From Pseudomonadota bacterium (GTDB lineage Bacteria > Pseudomonadota > Gammaproteobacteria > Burkholderiales > Sulfuriferulaceae), in NCBI GenBank assembly GCA_021794855.1, contig JAJYPZ010000069.1:1-6575 (forward strand): DNA of 6,575 bases, in the 5' to 3' direction. The notes under the pieces were generated by a model, which worked only from the letters and a program-made list of their open reading frames with translations, was not told the DNA's origin and ran no database searches. The first letter of the stretch is position 1; each line of letters starts with the position of its first letter. A program made the translations under genes and the position numbers. Shown here in pieces: positions 1 to 5,762 of this stretch.

Positions 1-686
1 ACATCGGATACGCCGAGCGTATTGTCCTGCAGCAGGTCGAGCAGGCCTTTTTTATCGTTATCCAGTCCAAGATTTTTCATCAGACTGGGTTTTGCGACAT
101 CGGCATCTACCAGCAATACGGTCTTGTCCATTTCCATGGAGATGCTCATTGCCAGATTGATGGCGCAGAAAGTTTTTCCTTCGCCAGGGAGTGAACTGGT
201 AATCATGATGAGATTGCCATGCGTAATGTTCTGATCCAGCGCCTTGTTTAACAAGGGGCGCTTGATCATTCTGAATTCGTCTGCGGTTGAGGAATATTTG
301 CCGTGCGGAGTGATGATGTTCAGGCTGCGCAACCGGTCCAGATTGATATGGATGGGGATGCCGTTTTCGGGCTGAACATCAGTCAGGGTCGGTTCGTCAC
401 GAATATCGTTGGAAGCCTGCTGCTCCGTGTGCGCCCAGGATGAAGCGGCAGCGGTAATGGCGGCAGGTTCGGTATGAAATTCGGCAAATGGTGCCGTCGC
501 AGTTGCGGAAGTGGCTGACGCCTGTACAGAGCTTGCGTCAGCTGCCGAAAAGGAGGAGGTCGTATCGTTTTGCGGCACGGATTGTGTCGCAGTGCGGTCA
601 TTGTTTTCGGCTGCAGAGCGGCCGGACGGCTTGCTGGCGGGCAAAGGCGTGCTGAGTTTGTCGAAGGCTTTTTCTATGATGCTCAT
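1..686 (-). CDS. XrtA-associated tyrosine autokinase (BY-kinase), C-terminus beyond left edge
   Basis: Cytoplasmic bacterial tyrosine kinase of the CpsD/CapB/Wzc P-loop family, most like the XrtA/PEP-CTERM subfamily (TIGR03018). It would autophosphorylate and work with the membrane chain-length protein encoded just upstream to control EPS polymerisation. Only the first 228 codons are present. Seen: N-terminus MSIIEKAFDKL; a low-complexity Ser/Ala/Thr-rich linker (about residues 12-105); a conserved lead-in (INLDRLRSLNIITP, about 114-127) and EFRMIKRPLL (137-146); Walker A GEGKT at about 168-172, preceded by MITSSLP; and Walker A' LLVDAD at about 191-196. Walker B and the tyrosine-rich tail lie beyond position 1. 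The start at 684-686 is preceded by GGGAG six bases upstream. The gene follows the chain-length gene by 21 nt, consistent with one operon. An ordinary ParA/MinD ATPase is less likely given the context and the N-terminal motif. Confidence 0.92.
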   Translation of the reverse strand, partial: MSIIEKAFDKLSTPLPASKPSGRSAAENNDRTATQSVPQNDTTSSFSAADASSVQASATSATATAPFAEFHTEPAAITAAASSWAHTEQQASNDIRDEPTLTDVQPENGIPIHINLDRLRSLNIITPHGKYSSTADEFRMIKRPLLNKALDQNITHGNLIMITSSLPGEGKTFCAINLAMSISMEMDKTVLLVDADVAKPSLMKNLGLDNDKKGLLDLLQDNTLGVSD

Positions 687-707
687 TATTATCTCCCGGC
701 TTTATTA

Positions 708-2237
708 TTATACTGCTTTGGTCACGATAAACTGCCATACCATCAGTATGCCGAAAGTCCCCATCAGCGCAAGCCACGCCGAGGAAAAGGCGAAAAGTCC
801 TTTACGGTTTTTTAATCGCTGGGACTGGGATTTGATCAGGCTGACATTGCCGAGCACAGGCAGATCGGTGAGCAGCGCAATATCTTGTTTGTTGCGGATA
901 GTCGGCTTGATCTGGTTGTACAGGAATGCGGCTCCGATACCCACAAGCAAGCTTGCCAGCAAAGCCAGTGACATGAGCAACGGCCGGTTGGGGAAGGCCG
1001 GGTACAGCGGTACGCGAGGCGGATCTATGATCTTGAAATCCACAATGTCGGTTTTGGCATCCAGCTCGCCGGAAAGTTTGGCCGATTCCAGCCGTGCAAG
1101 CAGTACGTCGTAATTCTTTTTGTAAGTGTCGTAGTTACGCGTAAGCGCGGTGTATTGTTCTTCCACTTCTGGAATCTTGTTTGCCGCTGCCTTGAGCTGG
1201 GCATAACGACTCTGGTAATCTCCCAGTCTCCCTTGCAGGGAGGCGACATCGGCATCGGCATCGGCTTCGGCCAGATTGAGATTCTGGTAGTACGTGTTTT
1301 GCGACAAGCCCGCAGAAGGTTTATGTTGCATCGCGTCCTTTTTCTTGATGGCTTCAAGGCTGGCAATAACTCTTTTGGTCGCGACGATGTCGGGATAATC
1401 TTCCGTATAAGTCAGACGCAGTTTATCCAGATTTTTCTTGAAGCTTTCAATCCGCGCATCGACTTCGGGAGTTGTGCTGATCGAAGTGTCGGAAAGGACG
1501 GTCGGATCGTCGCCGGAGAGCTGACGCTTAAACGAATCGCGTTTGTTTTTGGCTTCCAGTAGCGCCATTTCGGTTTGGCTTATCTGGTCCTGGATCGTGG
1601 ATAATTCCGTGTAATAGTCTTTGCCTTCTTCGCCGGGTAAATAGCCGATATTCTGACGCTTGAAGTCTTTTAATGCGCTTTCGGCGGCTATCAGCTTGGT
1701 CTCGTAATCCTTGAGTTGGCCTTCGATGAATTTTTGCGATGACGAAATATCTTTACGGTTGCTGCCCAAGCCGTTATCGACAAAGATAGTCAGCAGGGCT
1801 TGCACAACCTTTTTGGCAATGACGGGATTGCGATTTTGGTAATTGATGGTGTAAATGTTTTTGGAACCCGAGCCCTGCAATGTGATTCCGGTTTCCAAAC
1901 TGTTGATAAGCTTTTCCTGCGCCGCGGGGTTCTTTGCGCTAAGGTCAAGATCAGTCATTCTCGCAACCTTTTCCAGGTTGGGGCGATTGATGATCGTGCT
2001 TGCCATAATGCCAATTTCTTCATTGGTATTGGGTTGCACCGTAAGTCCCGCCAACAGGGGTTTAAGCGGAGACTGGGTATCGACGTAAACCCTCGCAGAG
2101 GCCTGGAAACGGTCCGGGATATAAAAAATATAAGTCCAGGCAGCGATCGACAGAATCCAGGTAACAATCAGCACAGTCCAGCGACGTTGCCAGATTGCTA
2201 CCGCATGTCCCATGATTTGTTCAAAAATTTCATGCAT
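708..2237 (-). CDS. XrtA system polysaccharide chain-length determinant protein
   Basis: Inner-membrane polysaccharide co-polymerase (Wzz/GNVR type; TIGR03007-like) that sets EPS chain length and partners the separate cytoplasmic autokinase downstream. The 509 residues are a normal length. Seen: WQRRW at 16-20 and a first membrane helix at about 21-40; a Wzz-type periplasmic start (ASARVYVDTQSPLKPLL, 46-62); long charged coiled-coil stretches at about 165-240 and 260-380; a GNVR-like segment at about 355-420 ending in the proline-rich DPPRVPLYPAFPNRP (405-419); and hydrophobic segments at about 420-440 and 481-505. No Walker motif is present, so the kinase is split off, as in CapA/CapB pairs. 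The start at 2237 has only a weak AGAAAG eight bases upstream. It is preferred over Met9 because the residues before WQRRW match the family N-terminus. A hexanucleotide repeat adds an Ala-Asp run in the coiled coil. Confidence 0.93.
   Translation of the reverse strand: MHEIFEQIMGHAVAIWQRRWTVLIVTWILSIAAWTYIFYIPDRFQASARVYVDTQSPLKPLLAGLTVQPNTNEEIGIMASTIINRPNLEKVARMTDLDLSAKNPAAQEKLINSLETGITLQGSGSKNIYTINYQNRNPVIAKKVVQALLTIFVDNGLGSNRKDISSSQKFIEGQLKDYETKLIAAESALKDFKRQNIGYLPGEEGKDYYTELSTIQDQISQTEMALLEAKNKRDSFKRQLSGDDPTVLSDTSISTTPEVDARIESFKKNLDKLRLTYTEDYPDIVATKRVIASLEAIKKKDAMQHKPSAGLSQNTYYQNLNLAEADADADVASLQGRLGDYQSRYAQLKAAANKIPEVEEQYTALTRNYDTYKKNYDVLLARLESAKLSGELDAKTDIVDFKIIDPPRVPLYPAFPNRPLLMSLALLASLLVGIGAAFLYNQIKPTIRNKQDIALLTDLPVLGNVSLIKSQSQRLKNRKGLFAFSSAWLALMGTFGILMVWQFIVTKAV
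1247..1270 (-). repeat. in-frame hexanucleotide repeat in the chain-length gene
   Basis: Three perfect plus-strand copies of CATCGG (1247-1264) are followed by a one-base variant, CTTCGG (1265-1270). On the coding strand they give alternating Ala-Asp at residues 325-330, next to Ala-Glu (323-324), inside the predicted coiled coil. The unit is six bases, so copy-number changes would add or remove two residues without breaking the frame. Confidence 0.6.
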
Positions 2238-2322
2238 GGCTTATGCTTTCTAAATATGTGGCGTTTAAAAAAAACTATGCAATCGTTTATATGCCGCTGC
2301 AAGGGTGTTCATTAATTACAGC

Positions 2323-2952
2323 TTAAAAATAACTTTCAGGAATAATGAGTATGTCGCCCGGCAGCATCGGTACGTTGGCGGAAATGTCGCCGTCACGCAT
2401 CAAATCTTGCAGTCTTACTCTGAGTTGCAATTCCTGGCCATTGATTTTTCGGATGATTTTCGAACGGTTGCCAGCCGCGAAATCCGTAATGCCGCCTACT
2501 GCGATCATGACATCCATAATGCTCATATTTTCGCGGTATTGTAATGTCTGGGGTTTGGCGGCCTGTCCGATGACTCGTATCTGCTGGCTGTACGGACCCA
2601 CAAAGCCCATCACAATGACAGTGACTACTGGGTCCTGTATGTATTTGGCAAGCGAATGTTCGAGATCTTTGGCTAAAACAGAAGGCGTTTTCCCGGCTGC
2701 CTGCATGTCGGAAACCAGTGGAGTGGATATTTTGCCGTCGGGGCGCACGGGGATGATTTCCGAGAGTTCCGGATTATGCCAGACAACGATATTGACGTTG
2801 TCGCCCGGTCCTATTATGTAATGGTAATCGCTGATTTGTTTTACCGTTTTTGGTGCGGGCTTTAACCCGCTTCCCGCACAACCGCCTAGCGTAAATGCCA
2901 GCAGGGTTAACAGAACAAACGTGCTTGTAAAGCGGCTAATCGTGGATTTCAA
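2323..2952 (-). CDS. XrtA/PEP-CTERM system polysaccharide export lipoprotein (Wza-like)
   Basis: Outer-membrane or periplasmic export lipoprotein of the Wza/KpsD family, XrtA subgroup (TIGR03027-like), which would carry EPS to the cell surface. It has 209 residues, typical for this short subgroup, which lacks the long C-terminal part of Wza. Seen: a hydrophobic signal peptide ending in lipobox LGGC with acceptor Cys25; a poly_export domain from YHYIIGPGDNVNIVVW (43-58) through VRPDGKISTPL and DPVVTVIV; then an SLBB-like half with QQIRVIGQAAKPQ, MDVMIAVGGITDFAAGN, DGDISANVPMLPGDILIIPES and C-terminal YF. The start codon is TTG; the first in-frame ATG lies far inside the protein, after the signal peptide. 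AGGGG eight bases upstream supports the TTG. It is the first gene of the minus-strand run, 85 nt ahead of the chain-length gene, and faces the long divergent spacer. Confidence 0.94.
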   Translation of the reverse strand: MKSTISRFTSTFVLLTLLAFTLGGCAGSGLKPAPKTVKQISDYHYIIGPGDNVNIVVWHNPELSEIIPVRPDGKISTPLVSDMQAAGKTPSVLAKDLEHSLAKYIQDPVVTVIVMGFVGPYSQQIRVIGQAAKPQTLQYRENMSIMDVMIAVGGITDFAAGNRSKIIRKINGQELQLRVRLQDLMRDGDISANVPMLPGDILIIPESYF

Positions 2953-2960
2953 AATGAGTA

Positions 2961-2965
2961 CCCCT
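2961..2965 (-). promoter_or_regulatory. ribosome binding site fixing the TTG start of the export lipoprotein
   Basis: On the minus strand AGGGG lies eight bases before the TTG at 2950-2952. No ATG or GTG is positioned to give a complete signal peptide, so this Shine-Dalgarno match decides the start. Confidence 0.7.
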
Positions 2966-3059
2966 GTATTTTTATGGTCTGTTTCAACTAAATTTATTCG
3001 AGTGCTAACGCATTCATTATTTTGTATTTTGTCAGTATTCCTGTAAGCCTGTTTGCAGT

Positions 3060-3091
3060 ATTGCCATCGGTGCGGCCGGCAATTGCGATGG
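3060..3091. repeat. two overlapping, mutually exclusive inverted repeats
   Basis: ATTGCC (3060-3065) pairs with GGCAAT (3078-3083) across a 12-nt loop. CCATCG (3064-3069) pairs with CGATGG (3086-3091) across 16 nt. The arms overlap at 3064-3065, and the second arm of the first pair lies in the loop of the second, so only one hairpin can form at a time. It lies about 110-140 bp upstream of the export lipoprotein start, where a regulator site or 5' leader structure could sit. Six-bp arms can arise by chance. Confidence 0.3.
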
Positions 3092-3302
3092 ACAGAAAGT
3101 TATGGCAAAACCAAAATTCATGCCTATTCATCAAGTTTTATACTGCTTTGAGCGGATATCTTACAGATCGAAGACGATAGATATTCACGCTGATGTATTG
3201 TCCGGTTTGCGCTAGTCCTTCAGAGGATGGTTCAGTCCTGAAGCTTTTAAGCGTCCGATATTTTCTTTACGTCCCCTCAAGGATAAGTCGATAGCAAAAT
3301 TC

Positions 3303-3363
3303 TGGTAGTCTGGCATGTTCGGGCAAATCTCGATTTATCTATCTGCGGACATGTTTGCTACCA
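3303..3363. repeat. interrupted inverted repeat TGGTAG / CTACCA
   Basis: TGGTAG (3303-3308) is the inverse of CTACCA (3358-3363). The pairing could continue inward as CAAA (3324-3327) with TTTG (3354-3357) if a 15-nt segment bulges out on the left arm. It lies immediately left of the 33-bp dyad at 3366-3398. This is a weak structure on its own. Confidence 0.2.
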
Positions 3364-3365
3364 AA

Positions 3366-3398
3366 TCCAGCTTGTATCCTTGTAGGATAATTTCTGGA
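3366..3398. repeat. 33-bp symmetric dyad, candidate operator or RNA hairpin
   Basis: The layout is fully symmetric: TCCAG, 4 nt, TATCCT, 3-nt centre TGT, AGGATA, 4 nt, CTGGA. This gives an 11-bp stem split 5+6 by a 4x4 internal loop. Symmetric dyads with two spaced half-site pairs are common for dimeric or tetrameric regulators. As RNA it would also fold into a hairpin. It lies in the spacer about 415 bp from the minus-strand start and about 890 bp from the plus-strand start, rather far for a simple operator of either gene. Confidence 0.4.
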
Positions 3399-3626
3399 GC
3401 ATTGTATTAACTATAAGTAATTAAGTCAAACCAAAATACCCGATTCCGGCTTTTTATTTTTTTGAGTGTCGGGGCAAAGATTTTTGATCGGATTCTAAAG
3501 TGAATGCAAGTTTTATTTTTTTTGTATGCGTGTTTATTATTTATTAAAAAACAATTGCTTATTTAGAGGTAAGTCTTGAAGCCGACAGTTTTATATCCCT
3601 GCTGATCAGAGAGTTAAGTAAATCAT

Positions 3627-3654
3627 TTTCGGTCCGATTGGGCCGGAATTTTAT
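3627..3654 (+). terminator. candidate intrinsic terminator without an assigned gene
   Basis: A 9-bp stem (3627-3635 with 3640-3648, two G-T wobbles) closes a four-base loop GATT and is followed on the plus strand by TTTTAT (3649-3654). The core is GC-rich (CGGTCC/GGGCCG) within an AT-rich region. The T tract is short, so the call is tentative. No plus-strand gene lies upstream in the spacer, so if functional it would end an untranslated or antisense transcript, or insulate the divergent operons. The reverse orientation lacks a good T tract. Confidence 0.35.
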
Positions 3655-4089
3655 CGTCAATCAGCTACTCTTGTTATGAAATGCATGTCCTATGAATTAG
3701 AAAAATAGAAATTTTGTTAAGAAAAAATCAATATATTTTATATAATTCAAATAGTTATTCTATGATTTACAAGAAATAACCGATTTTTGACTCATACAAA
3801 ACTTGCCATAATGGGTGATATTGTAGGAGGATATATTCAAAAGAACTGAATTTTGGGTGAATTATAGCGATAAAGCTTAAACCGAAACTGGTACTGTTAA
3901 TCATGTAAATGCTTTGTCTGGATTTCGGGCCTTGATGGTTGTGACAAAAGGATTAAAAAGTCTTAAATTCAATAAAACTACCATATAATCAAAGTGTATT
4001 GATTAAGTTTTCATTTGAAACTATTCTTGTGCCCGAAAAAGAAGTATTGTGACAGTCATTTTATGACAAGGAAGGTTTTTAAATTCCAC

Positions 4090-4117
4090 TTGTTAAGATA
4101 GCGAAAATCGGTATAAA
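4090..4117 (+). promoter_or_regulatory. candidate sigma-70-type promoter for the sugar transferase operon
   Basis: TTGTTA (4090-4095) and TATAAA (4112-4117) are separated by 16 bp, matching four and five of six consensus bases. This would leave a leader of about 160 nt before the start at 4285. A second possibility, TTGAAT-N17-GATAAA at 4153-4181, is weaker. In such AT-rich DNA matches like these are easy to find. Confidence 0.35.
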
Positions 4118-4284
4118 TAATAATTTTCAATTCGAAATCCAGGGTTGGTTTTTTGAATTTTTTTAAATCAAAATCGATAAAATGCTTAAGGGCGTGACAT
4201 TTCTCAGTACTTTCGATACTAATAATCCCGGCAGGGAATGGCTGTATTTATTTGCCCGGATTTGACAGCAAAGTAGGGTTAAAA

Positions 4285-5682
4285 ATGATTAGATTATTCA
4301 GGCATTATATTTCGAGCAGGGCTTTGCTGCTTTTGATGGTGGAAATGGGAGGTTTTTTCCTGTCCATTTACGCGGGTTCCGTATTGAGGCTGGAGACGGT
4401 ACACCCGCTGCTGACGGACGGTTCGCACAGCCTGCTGCTGAATGCTTCGGTCTTTACCGTGATTATGCTTTTCGCCATGATCGCATCCGGTCTTTATAAT
4501 GATCTGGAGTGGGAACTGGGGATGTGGGGAATGTTGCAACGCATAGGCGCTGCCTTTTCTTTAGGCCTGGTGTTGATGATTCTGTTGTTTTATGTGTTTC
4601 CTTCTTTATTTCTGGGACGCGGATTATTTTCCATTTCATTTGTTACGTCGATCATTATCGTTATTTCATTCCGGTGGCTGATTTTTCACGGATCAAACTG
4701 GCAGGGCTTCAAACATCGCGTACTGGTGATGGGGACTGGAACCAGAGCGGCGCAAATCGAGACGCTGAGTGCCAGTCCCTCGATGCTCAAGCGTTTTTCC
4801 GTGGTGGGATATCTGGCTTATGGAGGCAATCAGCATGCGATAAGCAGCGACAGAATACTGCAATTAAAAACCAGTTTGCCCGATTTCGTGGCTGCGCACG
4901 ATGTAGACGAGATCATCCTCGCTGTTCGCGACCGGCGCGGCAATTTACCGTTCAAGGATTTGCTCGAATGTAAATTGATGGGTATTAAAATTATCGAATT
5001 GTCTGCGTTTCTGGAAAGAGAAGTGGGGCAACTGAAACTGGAGTCGCTCAATGCCAGCTGGATGATCAGTTCGGACGGATTTCCGAACGGATTGGGCCGC
5101 GATCTGAACAAACGGATTTTTGATCTGATTGTGAGCAGTGCGTTACTGATATTCGCGATGCCATTCATGGTTACCGCAGCATTATTTATTTTACTCGAAA
5201 CCGGAGCGCCGGTAATTTATCGTCAGGAAAGAGTGGGATTAAATAATAAGCCTTATACCATTTATAAATTTCGCAGCATGCGGCTGGATGCCGAACAGGG
5301 CGGCGTCGCCAAATGGGCATCCAAAAATGATGACCGCATTACCGCCGTCGGAAAAGTCCTGCGTACCCTCCGTATCGACGAATTGCCGCAAATTGTCAAT
5401 GTATTCAAAGGGGACATGAGTTTTGTCGGGCCGCGTCCCGAGCGGCCTGTTTTTGTCGAAACCCTGACCGAAAAGATTCCCTATTATAAAGCCCGGCATA
5501 CGATAAAACCCGGCATAACCGGCTGGGCACAGGTGCGCTATGCCTATGGCGCATCGCTGGAAGATGCAAAGGAGAAATTACAGTACGATCTGTATTACGT
5601 TAAAAATCACAGCCTGTTTCTGGATATTTTAATTCTGTTCCAGACTATCCAGGTCGTATTGTGGGGTAAAGGTGCGCGCTGA
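4285..5682 (+). CDS. EpsB_2-type undecaprenyl-phosphate sugar transferase (initiating glycosyltransferase)
   Basis: Polyprenol-phosphate hexose-1-phosphate transferase of the WbaP/WcaJ type, XrtA-associated subfamily (TIGR03013-like). It would start EPS repeat-unit assembly at the inner membrane. The 465 residues are a normal full length. Seen: N-terminus MIRLFRHYIS; membrane helices at about 12-34, 49-70, 88-108 and 115-134; a Rossmann-like CoA-binding segment (RVLVMGTGTRA, 145-155; VDEIILAV, 207-214); and a C-terminal bacterial sugar transferase domain (about 275-465) with a reentrant or membrane helix at about 280-303, IYRQERVG (311-318), KFRSMR (328-333), acidic pair Asp365-Glu366, GPRPERP (382-388) and KPGITGWAQV (408-417). 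The ATG at 4285 is chosen because AGGG lies six bases before it and the family begins with MIRLFRHY. An in-frame TTG at 4252 would add 11 unconserved residues. It is the first plus-strand gene, with prsK following. Confidence 0.94.
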   Translation: MIRLFRHYISSRALLLLMVEMGGFFLSIYAGSVLRLETVHPLLTDGSHSLLLNASVFTVIMLFAMIASGLYNDLEWELGMWGMLQRIGAAFSLGLVLMILLFYVFPSLFLGRGLFSISFVTSIIIVISFRWLIFHGSNWQGFKHRVLVMGTGTRAAQIETLSASPSMLKRFSVVGYLAYGGNQHAISSDRILQLKTSLPDFVAAHDVDEIILAVRDRRGNLPFKDLLECKLMGIKIIELSAFLEREVGQLKLESLNASWMISSDGFPNGLGRDLNKRIFDLIVSSALLIFAMPFMVTAALFILLETGAPVIYRQERVGLNNKPYTIYKFRSMRLDAEQGGVAKWASKNDDRITAVGKVLRTLRIDELPQIVNVFKGDMSFVGPRPERPVFVETLTEKIPYYKARHTIKPGITGWAQVRYAYGASLEDAKEKLQYDLYYVKNHSLFLDILILFQTIQVVLWGKGAR

Positions 5683-5762
5683 TGTATGTCCTCTTACCAG
5701 AATCCTGCTGGCGCGCATCGAGCATGTCGGCCAGTAAATTTTATTTTCTGTCCGGTCTATGA
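5682..5762 (+). CDS. 26-codon reading frame bridging the sugar transferase and prsK, possible coupling leader
   Basis: This frame begins at an ATG that overlaps the transferase stop by one base (TGATG) and ends at a TGA that overlaps the prsK ATG by four (ATGA). It encodes a 26-residue peptide beginning MYVLLPESCW and ending FYFLSGL. AAAGG lies about nine bases before its start. The prsK start has no visible Shine-Dalgarno, so translation passing through this frame could reinitiate at prsK. The peptide resembles nothing I know and may have no function of its own. It may also be chance, since 76 nt of spacer can be open in one frame. Confidence 0.25.
   Translation: MYVLLPESCWRASSMSASKFYFLSGL

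Larger units (their letters stand above)
2953..4284. other. long gene-free AT-rich divergent intergenic region
   Basis: About 1.33 kb separates the divergent starts at 2952 (minus) and 4285 (plus). It is clearly richer in A and T than the flanking genes, most strongly from about 3400 to 4280, with many T and A runs. I found no reading frame with both a credible ribosome site and a recognisable product. It must hold the promoters for both operons. A TATAAT hexamer occurs at 3984-3989 and again at 3741-3746, neither with a good -35 at 16-18 bp. TTGATT-N17-TATTCT at 3999-4027 is another weak candidate. I looked for sigma-54 elements (GG and GC ten bases apart), since the PrsK/PrsR system is associated with RpoN, and found none convincing. 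Individual dyads are listed separately. Confidence 0.85.

Noticed and set aside
1155..1562. Plus-strand open frame of 135 codons opposite the chain-length gene
   Set aside because: It is antisense to a clear family member and has no domain or ribosome site of its own.
3138..3150. 13-bp repeat TTATACTGCTTTG shared with 708-720
   Set aside because: One exact 13-mer shared within 6.5 kb is not unlikely by chance, and one copy is simply the end of the chain-length gene.
3088..3180. A 30-codon plus-strand frame beginning MDRKLWQN
   Set aside because: No Shine-Dalgarno, no recognisable feature, and it overlaps the hairpin region. Treated as noise.
3193..3294. A 33-codon plus-strand frame beginning MYCPVCASP, superficially like a zinc-ribbon start
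   Set aside because: It has no ribosome binding site, only one CxxC pair, no second metal-binding pair, and it is too short. Most likely chance.
3312..3325. Sigma-54-like TGGCATG...GC element, expected because PrsR-type regulators act with RpoN
   Set aside because: The GG and GC pairs are nine bases apart rather than the required ten, and the -12 part lacks TTGC.
3825..3830. Perfect AGGAGG Shine-Dalgarno-like hexamer in the spacer
   Set aside because: No ATG, GTG or TTG follows at a usable distance; an ATT-initiated frame would stop after four codons.
3841..3870. Second sigma-54-like match (GG and GC ten bases apart near 3853-3869)
   Set aside because: Spacing fits, but most other consensus bases do not match; in sequence this AT-rich it is not convincing.
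3939..4054. Repeated TTGTGACA at 3939-3946 and 4047-4054
   Set aside because: Two eight-base copies without symmetry or regular spacing; an isolated half-site of a regulator cannot be supported.
4252..4284. Upstream TTG start extending the sugar transferase by 11 residues
   Set aside because: The extension is not family-like, while the ATG at 4285 has a good AGGG site and the expected N-terminus.
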